Part shown: positions 16,783-25,320 of the stretch, piece by piece
Numbering within the stretch: the first letter of the stretch is position 1
How the letters are laid out: each line of letters opens with the position of its first letter
Made by a program: the position numbers and the translations under genes
The notes under the pieces: generated by a model
Told to the model about the DNA's origin: nothing
Databases searched by the model: none
What the model saw: only the letters and a program-made list of their open reading frames with translations
Origin: JBEVJC01 sp040510375
GTDB taxonomy: Bacteria > Bacteroidota > Bacteroidia > Chitinophagales > Chitinophagaceae
Length of the DNA: 64,000 nt
Direction of reading: 5' to 3'
Assembly: GCA_040510375.1 (NCBI GenBank)
Contig: JBEVJC010000017.1
Location: forward strand, 62,001-126,000

Positions 16783-19700
16783 TTAACGAGAATTTAAACC
16801 ATTCCCTGGGGTGTTTTGAAACCCCGATTCTGTTTTCACACGCAGCATCTGGTTTTTAGCATTTGCGGCTTCTTCTGGTGTAGAAAAACTTTTAACCTGC
16901 ACCATCCCCCGATGTCCCACCTTACCGGAATGGATTTCGAGTCGTATTTCATCCTGATGAATCTTCCAGAAGTTAAGTCCATCGGGAGAATAAAGCTCAA
17001 TAAAATCCTTCACCGGAATAGCGGGGTCAACTAAATCGGGAGTTGCATTTAATGAAGATTCATCTATTTTGGTTTCCTTACCCACTCCTTCGATCCGCCG
17101 CACAATCGTATCCAATACACTTCCACTATTCGCCAGCCAATCTTTCGCAAACACATTCATTACCTTCCATCCAAATGCCTCCAGGATAGCCGGCCGCTGG
17201 TAATATTGTTCCACCAGGTCGTCGTTCTCATAATGGAAACTATCATCGACTAAAATCCCGATCAGGTACTGATCGTCGATTGCATTTTTCTTCACCCCAA
17301 GCGAACATTTAAAATTACTCTGTCCAATCTGCTCATCCACCACATAACCCTTTGCTTCGAGGGCCTTTTTAATGGCACCGGTGGTTACCGAAAGATCATT
17401 CCTGAATTCTTTCTTTAACTGATCCCCTGCTACCAACCCATCCAGGATCGTTCTTGCCAGCGAAAGATTACCCGTGGCCACCATTTCTGAATAATGCAAA
17501 AACCGTTTGAAATAGTTTGCCCCATCGTTATGGTCATTGGTGATATGATTGTGACGGATACTACTCACCACTGCCATATGTTTCTTCGCGCGACTAAAAA
17601 TAACATTCAACCGCTTCTCTCCACCTTTCCGGTTGATCGGACCAAAATTCATCAGCATCTTTTTATTGGCATCAAATCCATAACACACGCTCATGATTAT
17701 GATATCCCGTTCATCTCCCTGCACGTTCTCCAGGTTTTTGACAAACAGACCCGTGAATTGCCCATCGTCTTTCCGGTTGTACGCCTTTTCCAGGGCCTCA
17801 TCAAAAACCCGGTCATTCACTGCAAGACCATCAATCGCCTCTTCAATCACTCCCTGTTGTTCCTGGCTGAATGCTACAATCCCAATGGTCTCCTGTGTAT
17901 CTGCCAGCAACAGCGTTCTCACCATCGCTGCAATATATCTTGCCTCGCCAATATTCCCCCTTGCTTCATAAACTCCATTGGGTAGATAATGATAACTCAT
18001 ACTTTCCTTCAGCAACACCGAAGTATTGCCTGCACCTTCCTCAGGATTACTAACCTCCAGTAACGGCCGACTCAGGTGATGGGTAGTCCGGTCAGGGATG
18101 GTCAGCAATGCTGCTTCATAAAACGCATGGTTGGAATAACTGATCAACGTTTCATAACGGCTGCGGTAATGCCAGCTGAGCATCGTGCTGTTGAGTTTCC
18201 GCGAACCCTGCACCAGCAGACTATCCGCGTCGGCACTGAGGATTTCCTCTTCAGTCTCACCTTCGATGAGTTCCAGATCCTCGGGATCTTCCGCTTTTGC
18301 GTTAAAGAAATTACTGGGTGGCATTTGTTTGTCATCCCCGACAATGATGGTCTGTGGTGCCCGGTACAAAGCAGGGATCCCTTCTTCCAGGGCAATCTGG
18401 CTGGCTTCGTCAAAGATTACCACATCGAAGAAAGTGGAATCCAGCGGTAGACTATCACTTACACTCAGCGGGCTCATCAGCCATACCGGCTTAATATCTT
18501 TCAATACATGACCACTTTCATTGGATGCCATTTCCCGGATACTTTTATACCGCATGGTTTTGTTCATCTCATGTTCCAGTATCTGCCTTCCCTTGGAATA
18601 AAGCGTTTTGAATAATTTTTGCTCCGCATTAAGTTGCGAAGCAGCGGTAGTGCTGGTCTCGTAATGTTTCAGGAAATTTCGACGCCTTACTGCACGGATA
18701 TAATCACTGTTGGTTTTCAACAAGTCTTTATAGATCTGCTCGATGCCGGAAACTGCATCGCGGAGCGTTTGCTGACTGGTTCCGGAGAATACCTGGTTCT
18801 TTCGAAAAAGTAAATCCAGGGTTTTATTCGCCATCACGGCTTCTGCCTGAAGCGGCGTCAGCGGCACCTGCCGGATAAACAGTTGAATGGAAACAGGCAG
18901 GTCAGCAAAACGACGAAGGCTGGGCAACAGGTCCTTCAATACTTCTGCGTTACTACTGATGGTAGCGATTTCGTCTTTTATCTGTAAGAGCGATTTATCC
19001 TCATACCCATACAACAATGTCTTCAACTGCAATTCAAGTTGCTGAAGGGTATTATTAAGTTTACTTAATTGAATTACCAGTTCATTTGATCTCGGATGGG
19101 CCAGCAGGTAATCAATTTCCTGGTCACCTTGTTTACGTCGCAGTACATCGATACCCACATATACCGTATCGATATTGTCGAGATGGTACTTCGATTGCAG
19201 TCCTGTCCTGGCTGACTCAACCTTGTCCTTTGCCAGGTATTCTTCTTTCAGCTGGTTTAACACCATACTATAAGAAGGTTTTACCTGGTGCGAAACAAAA
19301 TCATAGGAGCCCATCAATTGTTTCTTCAATCGCCTCCAGTCACCGTTCAGGAAACTGAAGAACGACCTCTCATGTTTATGCGCCAGTTGAAGGGCCAGTT
19401 CCACTTCCGTCCGGTCAAACTTGTTCTTCCAGCGGTTGCTTGACTCAACAGCACCTGCATACAACTGTTGTACTTTTTTATACTCGTTATAGATTTGTTC
19501 AAACTCTTTTGCTTCGGGGTTCGATTGTTTTACCAGTTGAAGGTTACCTGTTTGTGCCAATGACTCCAGCAATACCGAATCCATCACCAGGTTTTTAATA
19601 TTCTCCAGTGTGGTGGCGTGTTGAGGTGCGATACCTTCCCTGGAAATCAATTGCGACAATTTTTCCATTGCAGCGAATGAATTGGTCACCAGGCTTTCCA

Positions 19701-22206
19701 TCAACCCGAATGGATTCTCCGCCCTGATAAAGCCGGTACCAAGGTTGCTGAAAGGATGTTCTGACAGTTTTGGGTCCGCCCCGGTACTTTCCAGGGCCGT
19801 TGCCAGTTGCTGGATCGTCTGTCCAAACTGTAACCAGTCACTGTACACCGGCACCATCTCTTCTTTGGCGGCATCCAGTTTTGGAACGGATTTTTTCAGC
19901 GCTACAAGGTTCTCCATTAATTTGCGCGTACTCACGCCCGCTTCACCCGATACATTTTTTTGTTGGGAATGATATTGACTTATGAGATCGATCTTTTCCA
20001 GTAAACCCGACAATAAATTTTTCCGGTGAATCGTGATCGATTCCAGATCCATTTTATTCTTCAGGAAATCTTCATAAATGGTGCGCAGGTCTTTGAAGAA
20101 TTCTTTTTTATCGCCCTGGCTATCGTGAATATAACAACAGAGTTCCGATAGATGGTTTTGTTGCAACCGGTGATACACCACATCCAGTGCAGCCCGTTTT
20201 TCACAAACAAACAAAACGGTTTTATCGCGTGCCAGGAAATCCGCTATCAGGTTGGTGATGGTCTGGCTCTTGCCCGTTCCGGGCGGTCCCTGGATGATAT
20301 AACTTTCACCCAGGCGACTGTATAAAACCGACCTGGCTTGTGTAGGATCTGCGGTGATCACATGGAACCATTCGCCAGGATCATTGCCAGGCGCGGCCTC
20401 TGCCTTCTTCCTTGGCTCAGCGCTGAACAGTTCATTGAAAACCGGATGATCGATGTTCTGGTCTGCGACTTTATTATAGTCGCTCACCAGGCTCATTTTT
20501 TTATAATTAAAATTACCCAGTACAATATTACAAACATCAAAATCCCAGCTATAGGCATTGCTCTCACTATCCGCCAGTTCATAGGTGGTTTTCGTCAGGG
20601 GTTCTGCCGTATCTGCGAAATTATTTATAGCAGGAGGTCGTACATCCGATAACAAAAACTCCAGTGAACTTTGTCTCGGTTCTACTTTCTGCCGGAATAA
20701 TTCCAATCCAAGTGGTTTATAATTATCATCGCTATAGCTGTAATCTACCTGGTGAAACGAAGGACTGCCTTTGAGCTTTAGTTTCTTCCTGTAATTATTA
20801 ATGGTCTGTCGCGCGATATTGTGGATAATCCTGATCCTTGGCTTATCAATATAATTCAGCTTCACTCCCTGCCTCGCATCATTGATCTTTGACTGCAATA
20901 CCTGGAAAAAATCTTCCATGCTGTGTTCGTCGAAGTCGATGCTCTCCGGAAGTTCTATTCCGTAAAGATCTTTCAGGTGGTTGGCAAGGATCGGGTTGAT
21001 CAGTGCGGCATTGTCGATGATCCTGACGGTGTATCGTTCTTCCTTTAATGATTTTTTACGATCCAGTTCCACTGGTAACAGGAGTAGCGGACTCTGGATC
21101 CGTTCGTTGATACTTTCTTTCAGGTTATGCCAGTGCAGGAAGGCCACTACCAGTTTAAGCTGGCTGAAACCGTATTCTTTTTTATCATTCTCCGAAAGTT
21201 GCCGGATGCCGTTGAGCTGCGAGTTCAGGTAAGGATGATCTTCGAAGCGCAGGTATTTATTCAGGGATATGTCCTGTTGCCTGATGATCATTCCTGAGAT
21301 CTCCGGGTTCCAGGTAAACAGCATTGCAGGGTTGATGCTCTGGAAATGCAGCACCATGGGCACACTGCTCACCGTCAGGTTGACAAAGCGGGCATTGGGT
21401 TTATAGTACAGCAGCCGGTTACGGCGGCTGGTATCGAATAACCGATTGCGGAGTTTGGAGAGAATATAACTACGGCGGTCGGACGGTTTTTTGATTTCAA
21501 AAGCAGCGAGACGGGCGAGGTCTACCTGTTTCTGCGGATCATAATCGCGATAATGTTTCAGTCGCTGGATGATTTCGTGGAGGTCGGGACTACGGCGGTT
21601 ACGGTCCAGTTCCGTCATTTCGGTCACCAGTGCGCAGATAGTGGGGTGCATGCGGGAGTTTACCCCTGCCGGTTGTTCGCGGTACAGGGCAAACTGGTTA
21701 AGGTCTTCCGAATCGTAGAGATCCAGTCCCATCACTACACTGCCCAGGATCAGTCCGAGGCTGAAGATATCGGTCTGGGCATCATGATGACCTACGATAT
21801 TCTCCCAACATTGATAACCCGGAAGGTATACGGGATGGGTCAGTGGCTGTTTGCGATCCAACTGTACCTGTTGATTGATGATCTGTGCGTGGTGGTTGGT
21901 AATGTCTTCGTCAACGATCATCCGGTCGGTGACCTGGTATCCGCCAACGGTCTGGTAATCCAGCAGGGGTTGCAGGGCTTTCAGGTTTTTTATTGGCCCA
22001 TGGGTAAACAGTTCATCAATATCCAACCGGCCGTTGGTGATGATGATAGAATCCGCGCGATCAAATGATCCCACCTGGTTGGTTTCGTGGAAGCTTAATA
22101 CTTCTTCGAAAAGGGGGAGAACAAATCCGATCACTTCATCGGTTGACCAATGCCCCGAGGCGAAGGCGGATTGAAGGTATTGCTGGAAGGTTGTTGGGTT
22201 GGACAT
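16783..22206 (-). CDS. Giant multidomain COG1112 helicase: kinase-like N-terminus, DUF4011, AAA helicase, degenerate REase-like domain, WGR
   Basis: 1807 residues. Residues ~130-216 resemble a Ser/Thr kinase C-lobe (HHDAQTDIFSLGLILGSVVMG, ALVTEMTELDRNRRSPDL), but no glycine loop, VAIK lysine or HRD motif is seen, so it is probably a pseudokinase. DUF4011 begins near 247 (ILSKLRNRLFDTSRRNRLLYY). Helicase motifs: Walker A IIQGPPGTGKSQTITN (~640), Walker B VVIFDEASQIALEEG (~1262), GDDKQMPPSNFF, and motif VI EKRLNVIFSRAKKHM (~1540). Residues ~1600-1690 match the Vsr-like fold (GYVVDEQIGQ, ILEAFGWKVMNVFAKDW) but the expected ID and E-x-D residues are replaced (KCSLGV, ILVDDS). A WGR domain closes the protein (LNFWKIH, GKVGHRGMVQVKSF). 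It follows the peptidase stop by 3 bases. Kinase-like plus COG1112 recalls type I Mokosh. Confidence 0.85.
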   Translation of the reverse strand: MSNPTTFQQYLQSAFASGHWSTDEVIGFVLPLFEEVLSFHETNQVGSFDRADSIIITNGRLDIDELFTHGPIKNLKALQPLLDYQTVGGYQVTDRMIVDEDITNHHAQIINQQVQLDRKQPLTHPVYLPGYQCWENIVGHHDAQTDIFSLGLILGSVVMGLDLYDSEDLNQFALYREQPAGVNSRMHPTICALVTEMTELDRNRRSPDLHEIIQRLKHYRDYDPQKQVDLARLAAFEIKKPSDRRSYILSKLRNRLFDTSRRNRLLYYKPNARFVNLTVSSVPMVLHFQSINPAMLFTWNPEISGMIIRQQDISLNKYLRFEDHPYLNSQLNGIRQLSENDKKEYGFSQLKLVVAFLHWHNLKESINERIQSPLLLLPVELDRKKSLKEERYTVRIIDNAALINPILANHLKDLYGIELPESIDFDEHSMEDFFQVLQSKINDARQGVKLNYIDKPRIRIIHNIARQTINNYRKKLKLKGSPSFHQVDYSYSDDNYKPLGLELFRQKVEPRQSSLEFLLSDVRPPAINNFADTAEPLTKTTYELADSESNAYSWDFDVCNIVLGNFNYKKMSLVSDYNKVADQNIDHPVFNELFSAEPRKKAEAAPGNDPGEWFHVITADPTQARSVLYSRLGESYIIQGPPGTGKSQTITNLIADFLARDKTVLFVCEKRAALDVVYHRLQQNHLSELCCYIHDSQGDKKEFFKDLRTIYEDFLKNKMDLESITIHRKNLLSGLLEKIDLISQYHSQQKNVSGEAGVSTRKLMENLVALKKSVPKLDAAKEEMVPVYSDWLQFGQTIQQLATALESTGADPKLSEHPFSNLGTGFIRAENPFGLMESLVTNSFAAMEKLSQLISREGIAPQHATTLENIKNLVMDSVLLESLAQTGNLQLVKQSNPEAKEFEQIYNEYKKVQQLYAGAVESSNRWKNKFDRTEVELALQLAHKHERSFFSFLNGDWRRLKKQLMGSYDFVSHQVKPSYSMVLNQLKEEYLAKDKVESARTGLQSKYHLDNIDTVYVGIDVLRRKQGDQEIDYLLAHPRSNELVIQLSKLNNTLQQLELQLKTLLYGYEDKSLLQIKDEIATISSNAEVLKDLLPSLRRFADLPVSIQLFIRQVPLTPLQAEAVMANKTLDLLFRKNQVFSGTSQQTLRDAVSGIEQIYKDLLKTNSDYIRAVRRRNFLKHYETSTTAASQLNAEQKLFKTLYSKGRQILEHEMNKTMRYKSIREMASNESGHVLKDIKPVWLMSPLSVSDSLPLDSTFFDVVIFDEASQIALEEGIPALYRAPQTIIVGDDKQMPPSNFFNAKAEDPEDLELIEGETEEEILSADADSLLVQGSRKLNSTMLSWHYRSRYETLISYSNHAFYEAALLTIPDRTTHHLSRPLLEVSNPEEGAGNTSVLLKESMSYHYLPNGVYEARGNIGEARYIAAMVRTLLLADTQETIGIVAFSQEQQGVIEEAIDGLAVNDRVFDEALEKAYNRKDDGQFTGLFVKNLENVQGDERDIIIMSVCYGFDANKKMLMNFGPINRKGGEKRLNVIFSRAKKHMAVVSSIRHNHITNDHNDGANYFKRFLHYSEMVATGNLSLARTILDGLVAGDQLKKEFRNDLSVTTGAIKKALEAKGYVVDEQIGQSNFKCSLGVKKNAIDDQYLIGILVDDSFHYENDDLVEQYYQRPAILEAFGWKVMNVFAKDWLANSGSVLDTIVRRIEGVGKETKIDESSLNATPDLVDPAIPVKDFIELYSPDGLNFWKIHQDEIRLEIHSGKVGHRGMVQVKSFSTPEEAANAKNQMLRVKTESGFQNTPGNGLNSR

Positions 22207-22209
22207 GAA

Positions 22210-23400
22210 TTAACTCGGATTATGGGGTAAAACAGGAACTTCAGCAATAACACTTTTCTTCAGGGCATTGATCTTTTTATCGGTCAGTTTCTTTTCTTTT
22301 TTAATTACGGTATCAAAGGCCCGTGCGAGTTTCAATTGATCAGCCAGTGAAAAAGCAAGTCCGAGAGGTACATCTTCCAGTTCTTTATCACAGGTGGTAA
22401 AGTCAAAAAGTATATAGGAAAGATATTCCTGAAGATTGGGATGCAGCAGCTCGATCTTACCGGCAAGAGCGTTTATATCCGGCCTCTCCCCTGTTTTAAA
22501 ATCGGGGAAATATTGTTTAGCTAATAACAGTGTATGTGAAGTCTGCATCCAGGTTGGGTGGACCAGAAGTTGGATAACAATTCGTGTCAGGTTGGTTATT
22601 TCCCTTTGTTTAAAGAGGTCAAGTTCATCCAGTCCTGTATTCCCCTCAATCATCCTGCGGATTTCGTTTTCTGCTTCCACTCCTTTTAAATGCCAGAGGG
22701 AAATGGCCCTTGCCCGTATAAAATTCTCCGGATGTGATACGCCGCTGGTGCGGGTATTGACATCAGTGGCAAATATTTCCTCAGCCTGTTTAATATAGCT
22801 GTCCGGGTTCACGGTCTGAAGGCCAGTCGCAATTTTCACCAGAGATGAAATAATCGGACCGTAGTTTCCTGTAACAATATAGGCGCCGCGGTCACAAAAA
22901 ATTTCCGTGTAAAGATCAAAGAGGCGGGCGGTTTCGTAATGGGCGGGGGTGCTCCGGTCGTTATTGCCAATGGCTTTAACGATCCGGTTGGTGACTTCCA
23001 CATCGCCATTCAGTTGTTTGTAAAGCTGAACATGACTGAGTTCATGGGCAATAACAGCCAGCACTTCCTCATCGTTCAGCAATTGTAGTAATTTACCACT
23101 GAAAACGATATGGGCCTCGTTATTCAGGTAAACAATGGACGCATTAATCTCATCCACGTGTTGTGCCTGGTAAACCGTCACCGGGAAATCAAGTCCCAGC
23201 TTGTCTTTGGCAAGTGTTACCTTTTCATATAAAGCCTTGTCGGAGGTTTCATCAAATTTGTAGGTATTCTTGAGCAGATCGGTCTTGAAATCTTTTAATT
23301 GATCCTCTTTATGCTGGTGGTTCACGAAAAACTCCCAGACTTTGGATTGCTCCTGGAAGTATTGGGTGGCGGATCGGTGATATGGGAGAATTGTGAGCAT
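22210..23400 (-). CDS. Cytosolic M48-type zinc metallopeptidase, first gene of the putative defence operon
   Basis: 396 residues without signal peptide or membrane span. The zinc site is intact: HEXXH at residues 119-123 (VLAVIAHELSHVQLYK) with the probable third ligand Glu166 in LYTEIFCDRGAYIV, the M48/Ste24-type arrangement. The N-terminal ~100 residues (VTVYQAQHVDEINASIVYLN) match the strand that presents the active site in this clan. The C-terminal ~200 residues are helical and unassigned. Its TAA is 3 bases from the helicase ATG, so the two are translationally coupled. Ordinary M48 enzymes are membrane or periplasmic chaperone-proteases; a soluble one fused into a helicase operon suggests a regulated effector. 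Confidence 0.82.
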   Translation of the reverse strand: MLTILPYHRSATQYFQEQSKVWEFFVNHQHKEDQLKDFKTDLLKNTYKFDETSDKALYEKVTLAKDKLGLDFPVTVYQAQHVDEINASIVYLNNEAHIVFSGKLLQLLNDEEVLAVIAHELSHVQLYKQLNGDVEVTNRIVKAIGNNDRSTPAHYETARLFDLYTEIFCDRGAYIVTGNYGPIISSLVKIATGLQTVNPDSYIKQAEEIFATDVNTRTSGVSHPENFIRARAISLWHLKGVEAENEIRRMIEGNTGLDELDLFKQREITNLTRIVIQLLVHPTWMQTSHTLLLAKQYFPDFKTGERPDINALAGKIELLHPNLQEYLSYILFDFTTCDKELEDVPLGLAFSLADQLKLARAFDTVIKKEKKLTDKKINALKKSVIAEVPVLPHNPS

Positions 23401-23572
23401 CGGGACAGGGGAATTTGGCGTTTAAAATAACATTAAAAACCATAATCTGGTCAGCATTTCACTAATTTAATACAAACCACGCTGGTATTAATCCTCAGTC
23501 GTCTAAAATCAGTATTTTCGACATAACCCACCCACTCAACTCGGTTTCTCATCCGCAACTAAAACTGCTATT

Positions 23573-24127
23573 ATGGACAAGGCCATTCAAACCATGATTG
23601 ACAACCTGCAGAAAAACACGGGAAAGTCATTGGACCAATGGGTCAGCATTGTCAGAAAAAAAAACTTTGAAAAACACGGCGAGATCATGAAGTTTTTAAA
23701 AGAGGAACATTCCTTTACTCATGGCTTCGCCAATTTTGTGGCCCTGAGGGCCCGGGATGCCGATTCAGGAACTGTGGAAGACAAGGACAGCCTTGTCGAA
23801 AAACAATATAAAGGCAAAGAACTCATGCGGCCTGTTTATGATAAATTGCTTGGTGAGGTCATGAAGTTTGGGAAGGACGTGGAAGTAGCTCCCAAAAACA
23901 CCTATGTCAGCCTGCGCCGTAAGAAACAATTTGCCACTTTGACGCCGGCCTCCAAAACCCGTTTTGAAATTGGCATTAATCTCAAAGGACAAACCGCTAC
24001 CGGAATTTTAGAGGCCACTGGTTCTGCATCAGCAATGTGTTCGCATAAAATAAATATCACGGGTGCTGCAGGACTGACAAAGGAGGTCACAAGCTGGCTA
24101 AAAAAAGCATATGATGCGGCGGGATAG
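23573..24127 (+). CDS. DUF4287 + DUF5655 protein
   Basis: 184 residues. Residues 1-70 match DUF4287 (MIDNLQKNTGKSLDQWVSIV, FLKEEHSFTHGFANFVAL). Residues ~80-180 match DUF5655 (YDKLLGEVMKFGKDVEVAPKN, YVSLRRKKQFATLTPASKTR). The two-domain form is widespread and of unknown biochemical role; DUF5655 is often suspected to bind nucleic acid or transport substrates. It is divergent from the M48 operon, sharing a 170-bp intergenic region, and no strong terminator follows. Confidence 0.85.
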   Translation: MDKAIQTMIDNLQKNTGKSLDQWVSIVRKKNFEKHGEIMKFLKEEHSFTHGFANFVALRARDADSGTVEDKDSLVEKQYKGKELMRPVYDKLLGEVMKFGKDVEVAPKNTYVSLRRKKQFATLTPASKTRFEIGINLKGQTATGILEATGSASAMCSHKINITGAAGLTKEVTSWLKKAYDAAG

Positions 24128-24326
24128 ACCGGCCTGAACCCTATTTACAAAAGTTATATCCAATCATAGAGGCACTGAAAGACGGGGTCTGAATCACCGG
24201 AAAAAACTCTTTGAAAATGGATGTGTTGAAACAGATCCGGTAGTAATCCCGGCCTGCCTGACGGTGGCGGTATCCTGATTCTGTTATTATTTTGGCCGGA
24301 CCGCTATTCTTCAGAAAGATGGACAG

Positions 24327-24356
24327 TTGGAAATTCAGCGTCCCTCGCTATATTTG
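24327..24356 (+). promoter_or_regulatory. Consensus Bacteroidota promoter for the lipoprotein/T9SS pair
   Basis: TTG at 24327-24329, an exact 19-base spacer, then TATATTTG at 24349-24356, a perfect TTG-N19-TAnnTTTG. It lies 24 bases before the ATG at 24381, which also supports that start over the TTG at 24327. Confidence 0.7.
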
Positions 24357-24380
24357 GGTCAACCATCACCTTATCTGTTT

Positions 24381-25280
24381 ATGCAATCTGCTTTCCGGTT
24401 TTTATCCCTGATTTTTGTTCTGGCTATTGCCTCCTGTCAAAAACCTGTTGAAGAAGTTTTTATCGAACCGGCACCTCCTGAAGTAGAGCCACCAGTAGAA
24501 AGCCGTGACTCAACACTTCTGAAAAAAATGTTTGACATTAGCCCGGGAGATGACACTTCAGGGTATATTCTCTTCACTTACGATAGCCTGAAACGTCCGG
24601 CTGAACAACGCGAAGTGATTTACGGTACGCAACCTCCCGATTTTAATCAGTGGATTGAATACCGCTATCAGGGCGAGGCCCGACTCCCCTATTTGGTGCT
24701 CAGGCACAGACGATCCACGCGCGAGTACGATTGGAATGCTGATGATACAATGTTTGTCAAATATCAGAACGGCCTCGTTTCTTATGATTCGACAAGATCG
24801 TACCGATTTAGCACAAAGGAATTTTTTACCGTTGCAGTCCATACCAACACCCGAATTGGCGACACTTTATTTATCCGGAGTTTTGAACAGTGGTTTAAAG
24901 ATGGCCAGGTAGAGTTTGAATACCTCAATATTTTCCCGATTGTATTGGACCGATCCAATGGGAACCTGCTCGGATACATTGCACCAAGGGGACCCGAATT
25001 TTATTACAATATTTTTAAGTACAACGATCACCCTGATCCGGTTTATCCGTTCTATGTTCCCTTTCCCATGGATTATTATCTTTGGGAATGGGGCCCACCA
25101 GCATATAAAAACCTGCAGACTTATTTGGGAATGGGATCTAGCCCTTACGGCCAGGCACCTGGAAGCCTCTGGGGGTACAAAGAAACTACTTACACCTACA
25201 GGGCAGATGGATACCCAATCAAAGCTCAGCATATTTATTCTGACGGTGACAAATATGATGTGGCATATGAATATTACTAG
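24381..25280 (+). CDS. Lipoprotein of unknown function upstream of the T9SS protein
   Basis: 299 residues from ATG 24381 (MQSAFRFLSLIFVLAIASCQK): a signal peptide with lipobox IASC, then a Pro/Glu-rich linker (EPAPPEVEPP). The body has repeated strand patterns typical of Bacteroidota DUF4595-like surface lipoproteins (TYRADGYPIKAQHIYSDGDKY resembles that C-terminal beta motif). It sits 40 bp upstream of the large secreted protein and behind a consensus promoter, so the pair is probably one transcript. No enzymatic motif was seen. Confidence 0.75.
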   Translation: MQSAFRFLSLIFVLAIASCQKPVEEVFIEPAPPEVEPPVESRDSTLLKKMFDISPGDDTSGYILFTYDSLKRPAEQREVIYGTQPPDFNQWIEYRYQGEARLPYLVLRHRRSTREYDWNADDTMFVKYQNGLVSYDSTRSYRFSTKEFFTVAVHTNTRIGDTLFIRSFEQWFKDGQVEFEYLNIFPIVLDRSNGNLLGYIAPRGPEFYYNIFKYNDHPDPVYPFYVPFPMDYYLWEWGPPAYKNLQTYLGMGSSPYGQAPGSLWGYKETTYTYRADGYPIKAQHIYSDGDKYDVAYEYY

Positions 25281-25320
25281 TGCAGGACTGAAATGTCTTG
25301 TATGTGTTTACAAATAAAGA

